A stretch of 38,095 bases of DNA from an uncultured Blautia sp. (GCA_938028845.1 CALIZJ010000161.1:1-38095), one strand, 5' to 3'. Shown: positions 7,532-15,753, counted from the first letter of the stretch. Translations and numbers: made by a program. Notes: generated by a model not told the origin, from the sequence alone.

Positions 7532-8863
7532 TCAGCCTTCAGATGCATTTATAGTATATAACTTAATTTCGCTCTGGATATTGGCTGTAATTTCGGTTCC
7601 AAGTCCGTACACGGCATTGCTGATCACGTATTCCCCGTCATTTACAAATACTTCTGCAAGATTTTCGTCCACCAGCACCTCGATCCTGCTGCCCTCTTTT
7701 ACATCCGGTGTCTGAGACTGCAGATGAAATCCCTTTCCATGAGGAAATACCCGGGAGCGGTCCGTACAGATCTTATTTCCGCATCTGTAGATGCGAAAAC
7801 CGCCTATATCCACTTCTTCCCCATCCTGTAATTCAAACAGCACTCTGTATCCGCCTCTGTCTGCCTGTTTTATCTCCTGTATTTCACGGCTGCATGCATT
7901 TCGGATATTTGGATGCATATGGAAATAGATATGTCCGTCTTTACATTCCACAATGCGGGGACAGCAAAACATTCCGATCCATCCTTCCTTAGTAGGTTCC
8001 GGCATCCTTATCCATGCTACCATAGTCCGTCTCCCTTCTTCATCCAGAGTGGTCTGCGGCGCATATAAATCCAGTCCGTAATCTACAAACTGATAGGTAT
8101 CCGGAATCTCTATATCACAGGTATCTTCCTGAAAGTCCACGGCAAAACAGATGGAATGATTCCTCTGCATTTCCTCACTTTTTATAAGTTTCATGGCAGA
8201 AAGCAGCAGCACCTTTCCTCCTTCTGTCTCAAAATAGTCCGGACATTCCCACATCCATCCATATTCGGGAGTTTTTACTTTCCGGTTTACCAATTTCCAG
8301 TTTTGCAGATCCATGCTTTCATAGAATAAAAGCACACCCTGTTCCTCTTTTTGGGTACTTCCTAAGACCATATACCATTTCTCTTTTCCTCTCCACACCT
8401 TGGGATCTCTGGTGTGTGTCCTGTCCCCCACCGTCTCGTCTGTTACAGGAGGGAGCACAACCTTTTTTCCATTCCAGTTGTCAAAATGGAATCCGTCTTC
8501 TGAGCTTATCATCATCTGTGTTGATTCAAACTTTTCATCCAAGCTTACATGAACATTCTCAGGATCCACCTCTTCATAGCGCACCCCCGTATAGGTCAGA
8601 TACATTTTTCCATCCATTTCCACTGCGCTTCCGGAGAAACATCCATTCTGGTCTCCTCTCTTTGTGGGAAACAGTGCCAGCCCCACATGCTCCCAGTTGA
8701 CCATATCTTTGCTGACTGCATGTCCCCAATGCATGGTTCCCCACCTGGGTGCATAAGGAAAATATTGATAAAACAAATGATAATATCCTTTATAATAGAG
8801 AAATCCATTAGGATCATTGATCCAGTTATCTGGTGCTTTTAAATGTAATCTCTGTTTCTTCAT
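7532..8863 (-). CDS. Glycoside hydrolase family 32 (sucrose / fructo-oligosaccharide hydrolase)
   Basis: This 443-residue enzyme hydrolyses terminal beta-fructofuranosides such as sucrose or short fructo-oligosaccharides. The three family motifs are present: WINDPNG with nucleophile Asp17, TRDP with Asp153 (transition-state stabiliser), and WECPD with acid/base Glu206. A five-bladed propeller precedes a short C-terminal beta-sandwich. No signal peptide is present, so it works in the cytoplasm on imported sugar. The ribosome binding site GGAGG precedes the ATG. It is preceded by the ATPase gene of the same operon after 15 bases. Levanase or sucrose-6-phosphate hydrolase are alternatives; the ABC partner, not a PTS, favours unphosphorylated substrate. 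Confidence 0.92.
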   Translation of the reverse strand: MKKQRLHLKAPDNWINDPNGFLYYKGYYHLFYQYFPYAPRWGTMHWGHAVSKDMVNWEHVGLALFPTKRGDQNGCFSGSAVEMDGKMYLTYTGVRYEEVDPENVHVSLDEKFESTQMMISSEDGFHFDNWNGKKVVLPPVTDETVGDRTHTRDPKVWRGKEKWYMVLGSTQKEEQGVLLFYESMDLQNWKLVNRKVKTPEYGWMWECPDYFETEGGKVLLLSAMKLIKSEEMQRNHSICFAVDFQEDTCDIEIPDTYQFVDYGLDLYAPQTTLDEEGRRTMVAWIRMPEPTKEGWIGMFCCPRIVECKDGHIYFHMHPNIRNACSREIQEIKQADRGGYRVLFELQDGEEVDIGGFRIYRCGNKICTDRSRVFPHGKGFHLQSQTPDVKEGSRIEVLVDENLAEVFVNDGEYVISNAVYGLGTEITANIQSEIKLYTINASEG

Positions 8864-8878
8864 GCTGCCTCCATGTTC

Positions 8879-9979
8879 TTATACTTCTGCGAAATTTACT
8901 CCTGTCTTTTTGTCAAAGAAATGCATCTTTGACGGTATAAATACAAATTCAATCTTATCTCCTACCTGGCTGATCTCATATTTAGAGACTCTCGCCACTG
9001 CCTGGCTGCCTCCGAAGGTAAAGTACAGATTATTCTCATTTCCCATTACTTCTGTATTGGTAATGACTGCATGCTGCCTTTCCTCTTTGTGCAGTTCCAT
9101 ATTCTGGGCGTCCAGCTTGATATCCTCTCCGCGGATTCCAAGGACCATTTCACCCTGCCGGTCTCCCAGCCTCTTTTTGAGCCCTTCCGGAAGGGAAATC
9201 TTATTCCCGTCTTTAAACTTTATAATATTTCCCTGTACTTCCACATCAAAGAAATTCATCTGCGGTGATCCGATAAATCCGGCCACAAACTGATTTACAG
9301 GATGATCATAAAGTTCCATAGGCTTTCCTACCTGCTGTACCACGCCGTCTTTCATGATTACGATTCTGTCCGCCATTGTCATCGCCTCTACCTGATCATG
9401 GGTGACGTAGATTGTTGTTGCTCCAAGTTCCCGGTGCAGTTTGCTGATTTCTGTCCGCATACTCACACGAAGTTTTGCATCCAGGTTTGACAATGGCTCA
9501 TCCATAAGGAAAACTTTCTGATTTTTCACGATAGCACGCCCCAGCGCCACTCTCTGGCGCTGCCCGCCGGACAGGTTTTTTGGCTTTCTGTAACGGTATT
9601 CCTCTAATCCCAGAATGTCAATTGCCCAGTCCACCTTTTTCTTAATCTGGTCTGCCGGCATTTTCATATTTTTCAGTCCATAACCAATGTTCTTTTCCAC
9701 TGTCATATGAGGATACAGGGCATAGTTCTGAAATACCATGGCGATTCCCCTGTCCTTGGGGGCGGTTTCATTTACTTTTTTTCCGTCAATATATAATTCT
9801 CCCCCTGTAATCTCCTCAAAACCTGCCACCATGCGCAAAGTGGTGGATTTTCCGCATCCGGACGGCCCTACAAAGGCAATAAATTCTTTTTCTTCAATAT
9901 TCAGATTCAGGTCTTCCACTGTATTTTTATCCGCGCCCGGGTATTTTTTACATATATTCTTAAATTCTATAAAGCTCAT
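8879..9979 (-). CDS. msmK: Sugar ABC transporter ATP-binding protein, MsmK/UgpC type
   Basis: This 366-residue protein is the ATPase of a carbohydrate importer. Walker A GPSGCGKST is at residues 38-46, the signature LSGGQ at 136-140, and Walker B VFLMDEP at 156-162, followed by the D-loop SNLDAKL and the switch histidine in YVTHDQVEAMT. The C-terminal third (about 240-366) is the OB-fold/TOBE regulatory domain of the MalK group. It lies 4 bases after the second permease and 15 before GH32. MsmK-type subunits often serve several importers. This matters here because the GH112 locus at 31190-34408 has no ATPase gene. Confidence 0.93.
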   Translation of the reverse strand: MSFIEFKNICKKYPGADKNTVEDLNLNIEEKEFIAFVGPSGCGKSTTLRMVAGFEEITGGELYIDGKKVNETAPKDRGIAMVFQNYALYPHMTVEKNIGYGLKNMKMPADQIKKKVDWAIDILGLEEYRYRKPKNLSGGQRQRVALGRAIVKNQKVFLMDEPLSNLDAKLRVSMRTEISKLHRELGATTIYVTHDQVEAMTMADRIVIMKDGVVQQVGKPMELYDHPVNQFVAGFIGSPQMNFFDVEVQGNIIKFKDGNKISLPEGLKKRLGDRQGEMVLGIRGEDIKLDAQNMELHKEERQHAVITNTEVMGNENNLYFTFGGSQAVARVSKYEISQVGDKIEFVFIPSKMHFFDKKTGVNFAEV

Positions 9980-9983
9980 AATC

Positions 9984-10835
9984 TCATCCTTCCTTTGAAC
10001 CTGTTGAGGTAACGCCTTCTACGATCTGTTTGGAGAACAGTGCGTAGATGATGATTACCGGAATCGTTACTAACGTAATTACTGCAAGCGTCTGTCCCAT
10101 GGTAGTGTTGTCATTTGATGTGATCGAATTCAGACCGATCTGCGCGGTTAAAAGATCACTGGAGGTAAACACCAGGGACGGCCACAGATAGTCGTTCCAT
10201 ACATTCAGGAATGTAAATACACTTACCGTTGCCACGACGGTCTTGGACATAGGCAGGACCATGGTGAAAAAGTACTTTACCGGCCCGCAAAAATCCAGCT
10301 GCGCAGCTTCATACACATCGTCCGGAAGGCTTACAAACACTTGCCGGAATAAAAAGATGTTAAACGGATTCACGATCATAGGCAGGATGTATCCAATCAC
10401 CGTATTTAAAAGTCCCGCCTTAGCAATAATGAGAAAATGTATGGTGATAACCGTTTCTGTAGGCACGATCAAAAGCATCATGATAATAAGCAGCCATTTG
10501 TCGCGGAAAGGAAAATCGATTTTGGCAAGGGCATATCCTGCCAGACCATTTACTATAATTCCCAGTATGATAAGAATAGCCGCATAAAACAAAGTATTTG
10601 CCATATACCGTATAAAATTCGTATCCGTAAGAATCGAAACGTAGTTTTCCAAAAAGCTGCCGTTAAGCGCAGGAGGAATAAAGGCTGCGATGGAATTCAT
10701 ATCCGCCGTGATCTGCGCATCTGGTTTAAAGGAATTGGCAAGCATCCAGATAACCGGAAACAGGAAGAAAATGGACAAAACCAGCAGTACGGCTACCAAG
10801 ATCCAGTTAATGCTTTTTTGCTTTTTTGTTAACAT
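9984..10835 (-). CDS. Carbohydrate ABC transporter permease (MalG-type)
   Basis: This 283-residue inner-membrane permease has six hydrophobic segments. It has the EAA loop used to dock the ATPase in the form VYEAAQLDFCGPVKYFFTMVLPMSKT. The N-terminus starts LTKKQKSINWILVAVLLVLSIFF (first helix). The last residues STGSKEG match the TxGxxKG ending of this family. Its start overlaps the end of the MalF-type partner by 29 bases, and the ATPase follows after 4 bases, so the three are one transcript and one complex. Confidence 0.93.
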   Translation of the reverse strand: MLTKKQKSINWILVAVLLVLSIFFLFPVIWMLANSFKPDAQITADMNSIAAFIPPALNGSFLENYVSILTDTNFIRYMANTLFYAAILIILGIIVNGLAGYALAKIDFPFRDKWLLIIMMLLIVPTETVITIHFLIIAKAGLLNTVIGYILPMIVNPFNIFLFRQVFVSLPDDVYEAAQLDFCGPVKYFFTMVLPMSKTVVATVSVFTFLNVWNDYLWPSLVFTSSDLLTAQIGLNSITSNDNTTMGQTLAVITLVTIPVIIIYALFSKQIVEGVTSTGSKEG

Positions 10836-11706
10836 GTTTTCCCTCCTCCTTATCCTTGGTCAGGACATTTTGAATAATAGTCAGAATAACCACAAATACA
10901 GTAAATACAATAGCCATCGTAGAGGCAAGTCCCATCTCCCAGTTTACCGTACCTGTTTCGTAAATATCGTAGACAATCGTGTAAGTGGAGTGATCCGGAC
11001 CGCCGCCAGTCATAACCATAGGCTGTACCAACATACGGAACGCACCGATGGTAACAGTAATAAATACAAATACACACAAAGGTTTCAGTTCCGGCAGGGT
11101 AATATCCTTAAATTTCTGCCAGCTTGTAGCATGATCCATCTCAGCCGCTTCATAAAGAGCCGGATTGATATTCTGCAGGCCGCCCAAAAATATGATCATC
11201 TGGTATCCTACGCCCTGCCATACGCTCATAATGGCGATAGAAGGAAGGGACTGCTCCGCACTGTGGATAAAAGGCTGCGGATCTATTCCAAACTGTCCAA
11301 GCAGCGTATTTAAAATTCCCTCCGGACTATATATCTGCATCCACAAAGTAGATACAACCGCCAGAGACATCACAACAGGCACGAAAAATGCTACCTTAAA
11401 ATACTTTTTGCAATGCGCTGCATGGTTGATGGCAATAGCCAGCAGCAGCGCCCCACCGCACTGCAGGGGTACAATGATGATCACAAATTTAATTGTATTC
11501 AAAAATGATTTTACAAATAGTTCATCCTTAAAAATATCTATATAGTTTTCCAGCCCTACGAAGTGAGTCAGCTCCGGATTCAGAGCAAAATAATCGGTAA
11601 AACTAAATCCCAGCGTTAAAAGCATCGGCAGAAACAAAAACAGTGTAAGCAGCACCAGCGCCGGTCCAAAAAACGCCATTCCCATAATTGAATTCTTTTT
11701 TTTCAT
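10807..11706 (-). CDS. Carbohydrate ABC transporter permease (MalF-type)
   Basis: This 299-residue membrane protein is the first permease of the fructoside-type importer. It has six predicted helices, starting with GMAFFGPALVLLTLFLFLPML. The EAA loop reads LYEAAEMDHATSWQKFKDITLPELKP. The ATG overlaps the TAA of the binding-protein gene by one base (TAATG), so translation is coupled. Its last 29 bases overlap the start of the MalG-type gene. Confidence 0.93.
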   Translation of the reverse strand: MKKKNSIMGMAFFGPALVLLTLFLFLPMLLTLGFSFTDYFALNPELTHFVGLENYIDIFKDELFVKSFLNTIKFVIIIVPLQCGGALLLAIAINHAAHCKKYFKVAFFVPVVMSLAVVSTLWMQIYSPEGILNTLLGQFGIDPQPFIHSAEQSLPSIAIMSVWQGVGYQMIIFLGGLQNINPALYEAAEMDHATSWQKFKDITLPELKPLCVFVFITVTIGAFRMLVQPMVMTGGGPDHSTYTIVYDIYETGTVNWEMGLASTMAIVFTVFVVILTIIQNVLTKDKEEGKHVNKKAKKH

Positions 11707-13028
11707 TATTCCCTTGTATAACGTTCCAGCTTCGCGTTAATCCTTTCTACAGATTTATCCAATTCTGACTGGGTATCCTTTCCTCCCAGCGCTACGCTTT
11801 CCAGCACTTCCTGGAAACATGTGCTTACCTGCGGATAAACAGGGGTTTTCGGCCTTGGATGGCCATATGTACTTAACTGCTCGTATAGTGCTCTGTAATT
11901 TTCATCTGTCTGGAATACATCAATGCTTTCAAAAGCTTCATATGTGGAAGGGAAGCTCTTTGCCCTCTCCCAGATGCGGATTCCGCTTTCTATGCCGCTC
12001 ATCCATTTTACTAGTTCTGTGGCACCCTGGATATTTTCTGTATCTGAGGAAGCAGCAAATGCCCAGGAGCCTGTAGGCGTATACCGTTCTCCATCCCAGT
12101 TATCACTTACAATGTACGGCGCTACTCCCAGATTAATATCAGGATAGCTTCCATAAATCGTATTTACTTCCCATGCCCCGTCAAATTTAAAGGCCGCTCG
12201 TCCGCTTTCAAACAGCTTATCAATGGGCGCTTCTGACATATATTCGTTTTCCACGATAGTACGGAAATACTCCATGGCATCTGCACATTCTTTGGAATTA
12301 AAATATCCGTCTACAGTCAGACCGTCCTCACTGACAAGCTCTCCTCCATTCGCCCACACGAAAGGCGCATAGTAATAAATACTGGTCTCTCCTACAGGGA
12401 AGGTCATATCCAAAGGATATCCGTCCTTCTCTTCCATTAAAGGCTTAAGTTCCTCCAAAATCTCAAGAAATTCCGACCAGGTCCATGGATCGTCTGCTTC
12501 CGGTACCTGGATTCCTGCCTCTTCTAAAATATCCTTATTATAGTACAGGCCTACACTGGACTCCATAACCCCCAAGGCGTATAGCTGGTCGTTATACGTT
12601 CCCTGGTCGATAATGGACGGCAGATAGATACTTTTCTCTTCTTCCGTCAGTTCCGCCAAAGGCTGAATAATACCGTTCGATGCATAAGCCGCTACATTCG
12701 GTCCGTCTACGGTAAGTACATCCGGCAGTCCTCCTGCCATAACGGAAGCATTGATCTTATCGGAATATCCGCCTCCGCTGTCATTTCTGGGGATAAACTC
12801 AATATCGGCGAAATATTTTCCATCATACGCTTCATTAAAGCTTTCTACAGATTCCTTATAAGCCTGCCCTTCCTCTGTATCTTCTATGGAATGTACCCAT
12901 ATGGAAAGATACTCCTCGCCCTGGTCAAAGCCGGCTATGTCCCCCGGACTTACCTCTTTTTTCTGGCATCCGGACATACAGCCTGCCGCCAGAAGGATTC
13001 CTGCCAGGCACAGAAACTTTTTCTTCAA
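11706..13028 (-). CDS. Extracellular sugar-binding lipoprotein of an ABC importer
   Basis: This 440-residue family 1 solute-binding protein delivers sugar to the two permeases downstream. The N-terminus is a lipoprotein signal (basic MKKK, hydrophobic core, then the lipobox-like MSGC at 18-21, with an earlier AAGC as alternative), so it is tethered to the membrane by a lipid. The mature chain starts with acidic residues and has the family pattern of alternating domains, for example a central VGLYYNKDILEEAGIQVPE. It is the first gene of the operon and starts just downstream of the operator array. The GH32 enzyme suggests a fructoside ligand (sucrose, kestose or similar); this is inference. Confidence 0.92.
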   Translation of the reverse strand: MKKKFLCLAGILLAAGCMSGCQKKEVSPGDIAGFDQGEEYLSIWVHSIEDTEEGQAYKESVESFNEAYDGKYFADIEFIPRNDSGGGYSDKINASVMAGGLPDVLTVDGPNVAAYASNGIIQPLAELTEEEKSIYLPSIIDQGTYNDQLYALGVMESSVGLYYNKDILEEAGIQVPEADDPWTWSEFLEILEELKPLMEEKDGYPLDMTFPVGETSIYYYAPFVWANGGELVSEDGLTVDGYFNSKECADAMEYFRTIVENEYMSEAPIDKLFESGRAAFKFDGAWEVNTIYGSYPDINLGVAPYIVSDNWDGERYTPTGSWAFAASSDTENIQGATELVKWMSGIESGIRIWERAKSFPSTYEAFESIDVFQTDENYRALYEQLSTYGHPRPKTPVYPQVSTCFQEVLESVALGGKDTQSELDKSVERINAKLERYTRE

Positions 13029-13053
13029 TTCCCTCTCCTCCTTTTTCTTTTAT

Positions 13054-13089
13054 GAGACCGGTTTTGAAATCGGTTTTGAAACCGGTTTT
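13054..13089. promoter_or_regulatory. Operator array, left side (three tandem 12-mers)
   Basis: Three 12-mers abut without gaps: GAGACCGGTTTT, GAAATCGGTTTT and GAAACCGGTTTT. They can also be read as overlapping 18-base near-palindromes of the form AYCGGTTT-TG-AAAYCGGT, which is the size and shape of LacI-family operators. The block lies just downstream of the predicted start of the minus-strand sugar operon, so a bound regulator would block transcription. Confidence 0.8.
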
Positions 13090-13100
13090 ATGTTGTACTC

Positions 13101-13129
13101 ATCTTATTCCTTTTGCCGCGTTTTGTCAA
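13101..13129 (-). promoter_or_regulatory. Promoter of the fructoside ABC-GH32 operon
   Basis: On the minus strand, TTGACA (13129-13124) is followed after 17 bases by TAAGAT (13106-13101). Transcription would start near 13094, immediately before the left operator array. The leader to the ATG at 13028 carries AGGAGAGG as ribosome binding site. Confidence 0.82.
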
Positions 13130-13189
13130 TAGGATTTCTGAAATTCAGCACAACCCACATTTTTCATAAAGTAATTTTATCTATTTTCC

Positions 13190-13215
13190 ATAAAACCGGT
13201 TTCAAAACCGATTTT
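13190..13215. promoter_or_regulatory. Operator array, right side (inverted copy)
   Basis: Two 12-mers, AAAACCGGTTTC and AAAACCGATTTT, form an inverted copy of 13066-13091: 25 of 26 bases agree when one block is reverse-complemented. The block lies directly upstream of the -35 box of the regulator gene. The centres of the two matched blocks are about 124 bases apart, close to a whole number of helical turns, so a repression loop between them is feasible. Confidence 0.78.
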
Positions 13216-13223
13216 AATTCATA

Positions 13224-13252
13224 TTGAATTCCTATTTTTCTTTTGTTATACT
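13224..13252 (+). promoter_or_regulatory. Promoter of the LacI-family regulator gene
   Basis: TTGAAT (13224-13229) and TATACT (13247-13252) are separated by 17 bases. Transcription would begin near 13259, which rules out a start codon at 13224 and supports the ATG at 13275. Confidence 0.78.
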
Positions 13253-13274
13253 TAATTCAAAGGGAGGTTTATCC

Positions 13275-14300
13275 ATGAAAAAAAAGAATGTGACCTATGC
13301 AGACATTGCTGCTTATACGAATCTTTCAAAATCCACTATTTCCCGGTATTTTAATAATCCCGATTCTCTTCCCCTGGAAAATCAGGATAAAATAGCCGCC
13401 GCACTGGGAACACTTGGATATAAAGAAAATAAGATCGCCCGAATCCTGGCTAATGGCAAGACAGAATTCATCGGCGTAATCATACCCAACCTTTACATGC
13501 ACTACTATTCAGAAATGTTAAACCAGCTCCTGTCCACCTATGAAACCTACGGATATAAATTTTTAGTTTTTGCTGGCAATTCTAAAAAAGATGTCGAAAA
13601 GAAATATATTGAAGAACTTTTAGCGTATAACATCGAGGGACTGATTGTGTTAAGCCCCACCCTTCCCTCTAAGGAACTCGCCTCTTATCATATCCCTGTC
13701 GTTGCCATTGAACGGGAAGATACCTATATATGCAGTGTGAACACGGATAACTACATGGGCGGCATACAGGCCACAAGCCTTCTTCACCACAGCGGATGTG
13801 ACATCCTGATCCATATAAACAGTGATGTTCCGGATACCACCCCTGCCTATGGCAGGATCAAAGGCTTCCTTGACATCTGCCGGGAACGGGATATTCCCCA
13901 TGAACTACTCCTTACGGATCTTGGAGACACTTATAAAGAGAATTATGAAAGAATCCTTAAGATCGTAGATATGCTGGATACCAAATATCCAGATAAAAAG
14001 AAAGGCATTTTTATGCCCAACGATACACATGCAAACGTACTGTTAAACATTTTAATCCGAAAATACGGCGCACTCCCGGACACTTACCGGATCGTAGGTT
14101 TTGATAACTCCCCCATCTCTGAGGAAGCGGTCATCCCCATAAGCACAGTGGGACAGCAGATCCCCACGCTTGCGGCTCAGGCCATGGAGCTTCTGTCCAT
14201 GCAGATGGAGGAACGAAAAAAGAGAAAACCAGTACCTTTAAAAGAGCCAATCCACAAGATTATCACTCCCCTTCTTATCCGGCGGGAAACCACCGATTAG
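13275..14300 (+). CDS. LacI-family transcriptional regulator of the fructoside operon
   Basis: This 341-residue protein has an N-terminal LacI helix-turn-helix (VTYADIAAYTNLSKSTISRYFN, residues about 5-26), a hinge helix (KIARILANGKTEFIGVIIP), and a periplasmic-binding-protein-like effector domain. The frame stays open 17 codons upstream, but the start at 13275 is chosen because AAAGGGAGG lies before it and the promoter -10 box is at 13247-13252. It is divergent from the importer/GH32 operon, and the shared intergenic region carries the inverted operator arrays. It therefore probably represses both units until a sugar is bound. The end of the protein, including KIITPLLIRRETT, is typical of the family. 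Confidence 0.93.
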   Translation: MKKKNVTYADIAAYTNLSKSTISRYFNNPDSLPLENQDKIAAALGTLGYKENKIARILANGKTEFIGVIIPNLYMHYYSEMLNQLLSTYETYGYKFLVFAGNSKKDVEKKYIEELLAYNIEGLIVLSPTLPSKELASYHIPVVAIEREDTYICSVNTDNYMGGIQATSLLHHSGCDILIHINSDVPDTTPAYGRIKGFLDICRERDIPHELLLTDLGDTYKENYERILKIVDMLDTKYPDKKKGIFMPNDTHANVLLNILIRKYGALPDTYRIVGFDNSPISEEAVIPISTVGQQIPTLAAQAMELLSMQMEERKKRKPVPLKEPIHKIITPLLIRRETTD

Positions 14301-14309
14301 TTATCCACA
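14301..14309 (-). promoter_or_regulatory. DnaA-box sequence
   Basis: TTATCCACA is an exact match to the bacterial DnaA box. It begins right after the regulator stop codon, and lies about 370 bases from the cluster at 14676-14747. A single 9-mer could be chance, so its weight comes from the cluster. Confidence 0.5.
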
Positions 14310-14320
14310 TAATATGTATA

Positions 14321-14353
14321 AAACGGATGCCCCTATATTGGCATCCGTTTTTT
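14321..14353 (+). terminator. Terminator of the LacI-family regulator gene
   Basis: An 11-base-pair stem (AAACGGATGCC pairing with GGCATCCGTTT) is followed by a T-run. It ends the regulator transcript 20 bases after the stop codon. Confidence 0.9.
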
Positions 14354-14830
14354 CCACTGTACCCATAAATTCTTTCTGTCTGTACCGGCATTTCTATTTT
14401 CCGCAATTTCATCTTTTGTTACATTTTCGTTAAAACGCTTTTTCCCATTCTTTACACTTTCTTTATCTTCTCCTGGGAACTTTCTAAAATGTCTGTAAAA
14501 TCATTTCGTCTTAGACAAATTGAATCATTTCCAGAAAATATTCTATCATTTTTTGAATATAGAAATGTCAAGTGATTCTAGGATTTTTTTGTCCTGCTAT
14601 GTCGATTTATGATTTTTAACCAAAACGTTTGTTTAAAAAAATCTTATGTAAATCTCTCTTTCCACACCCATTTCATGTGGATAATGTGGATAACTTTGTG
14701 TATAACTTTATTTTTAAGGCTTTTCGCCGCCACGCTATTGTGGACAACTCTTGTATACACATTTGTACAATTCGTCATCTTTCGACAATGTTTGTGCATA
14801 TTGCCAAAAATGAGATTTCTTACGACAAAG
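14354..14830. other. Gene-free AT-rich interval between convergent genes
   Basis: About 480 bases between the regulator terminator and the end of the NlpC/P60 gene hold no convincing gene. The only open frames (14609-14839 and 14629-14898) have no ribosome binding site, poor composition and no recognisable features. Both flanking genes point inward, so no promoter is needed here. The interval is rich in T/A tracts and holds the DnaA-box cluster at 14676-14747. No tRNA-like or IS-end structure was seen. Confidence 0.6.
14676..14747 (+). promoter_or_regulatory. DnaA-box cluster
   Basis: Two exact DnaA boxes TGTGGATAA abut head to tail (14676-14684 and 14685-14693). They are followed by TGTGTATAA (14697-14705) and TGTGGACAA (14739-14747), each with one mismatch. 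All four point the same way. No dnaA, dnaN, rpmH or recF gene is nearby, so a chromosomal origin is unlikely. A DnaA-titrating or initiation-control locus, as known from Bacillus, is the more natural reading. Confidence 0.65.
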
Positions 14831-15586
14831 TTACTCTAAATATGTTCCGACTGCTGCCGGCTGACGATAATTATAGTCAGAAATCTTTATTCCTGTAGCA
14901 GACGTGCTGGCATGGATGATCTTTCCATCCCCAATGTACAATGCCACATGATCAATGCCATAGTCTCCGTAAAAGACCAGATCCCCGATTTCTATATCTT
15001 CTACATCCTTTAATTCCGAAGCTTCCATCTGCGCCGCCGCTACCCTGGGCAGCTCATAGCCGAACTCTTTAAATACAGACATCACAAAGCCGGAACAATC
15101 CGCTCCATTGGTCAAACTGGTTCCTCCATACACATATGGGTTTCCTTCAAACTGCAGGGCAAAGTCCACGATTTCCTGACGTTTTGCCATCCGTTCTTCT
15201 TCGGCTTTGCGGGCTTCCTCTTCTGCTTTTTTCTTTGCCTCTTCTTCCGCTTTCTTACGGGCTTCTTCTGCCTTCTTTCGAGCCTCTTCCGCTTTTTTCC
15301 GGGCCTCTTCCGCCTTTCTCTGCTCTTCCTTTTCTATAGCAGCTTCTTTGGCGGCCAGAACCTCTTCCATGTATTCCTCTGCCTTTGCCGTGGTGATCTC
15401 TACGATATTTTCCACAAGCTCATTCATATTTCCGTCTGAGGTTCCGTCACTGAAAAGTTCTTCTGCCTCTTTCTCTGTCATCTGAGAGGAAGAAGACGTA
15501 AACTCCGCTGCAGAGACCGGGACAGCCCCTCCAATACAAAAAATACAGGTTCCTAACAGTATTGCCCTAAATTTCTTATAATTCAT
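14831..15586 (-). CDS. Secreted NlpC/P60 peptidoglycan endopeptidase with coiled-coil
   Basis: This 251-residue protein cuts peptide stems in the cell wall. A signal peptide (1-27, ending VSAA) directs secretion. Residues 66-135 form a highly charged helix of repeated RKKAEEA units, a likely coiled-coil spacer. The C-terminal NlpC/P60 domain (about 138-251) shows the catalytic Cys164 (DCSGF), His213 (IDHVALYIG) and His225 (IIHAS). It resembles CwlO/LytE-type wall hydrolases but lacks LysM or SH3 domains. It has its own promoter at 15657-15685. The convergent neighbour is the LacI-family regulator, and no clear terminator follows its stop. Confidence 0.93.
   Translation of the reverse strand: MNYKKFRAILLGTCIFCIGGAVPVSAAEFTSSSSQMTEKEAEELFSDGTSDGNMNELVENIVEITTAKAEEYMEEVLAAKEAAIEKEEQRKAEEARKKAEEARKKAEEARKKAEEEAKKKAEEEARKAEEERMAKRQEIVDFALQFEGNPYVYGGTSLTNGADCSGFVMSVFKEFGYELPRVAAAQMEASELKDVEDIEIGDLVFYGDYGIDHVALYIGDGKIIHASTSATGIKISDYNYRQPAAVGTYLE
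15194..15319 (-). repeat. Repeat-coding segment for the coiled-coil of the endopeptidase
   Basis: The DNA encoding residues 90-131 repeats a roughly 21-base unit that gives KAEEARK heptads. Such repeats can expand or contract by slippage and change spacer length. Copies are imperfect. Confidence 0.75.
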
Positions 15587-15626
15587 CTATACACTCCTTA
15601 TTTTAAACTTGCTTTCATTTATTACG

Positions 15627-15651
15627 AATGTGTTACATATTATTACACATT
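15627..15651. promoter_or_regulatory. Palindrome at the start of the endopeptidase transcript
   Basis: AATGTGT and ACACATT face each other across 11 bases. Inside, on the coding strand, TGTAAT and TGTAAC repeat four bases apart. This resembles the direct-repeat hexamers bound by the WalR cell-wall regulator, except that WalR sites have five bases between hexamers. It overlaps the predicted transcription start. Confidence 0.45.
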
Positions 15652-15656
15652 TGCGT

Positions 15657-15685
15657 ATATTAGCACAAGTTTATGAGAATGTCAA
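15657..15685 (-). promoter_or_regulatory. Promoter of the NlpC/P60 gene
   Basis: On the minus strand TTGACA (15685-15680) and TAATAT (15662-15657) are 17 bases apart. Transcription would begin near 15650, with a leader of about 60 bases. Confidence 0.82.
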
Positions 15686-15753
15686 ATGGGCAATCTATTA
15701 CAAACCTGTATAAATCCGTCATATTCTCTACATAATCTCAGGAAATCCAGTTC

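Noticed and set aside
14301..14747. Chromosomal replication origin
   Set aside because: The DnaA boxes alone would fit, but no dnaA, dnaN, recF, gyrB or rpmH is near, and gene orientation around it does not diverge as expected at an origin (metG points toward it from the right).
14609..14898. Two overlapping plus-strand reading frames
   Set aside because: They cross the DnaA-box cluster and run into the end of the NlpC/P60 gene, have no ribosome binding site and resemble no protein.
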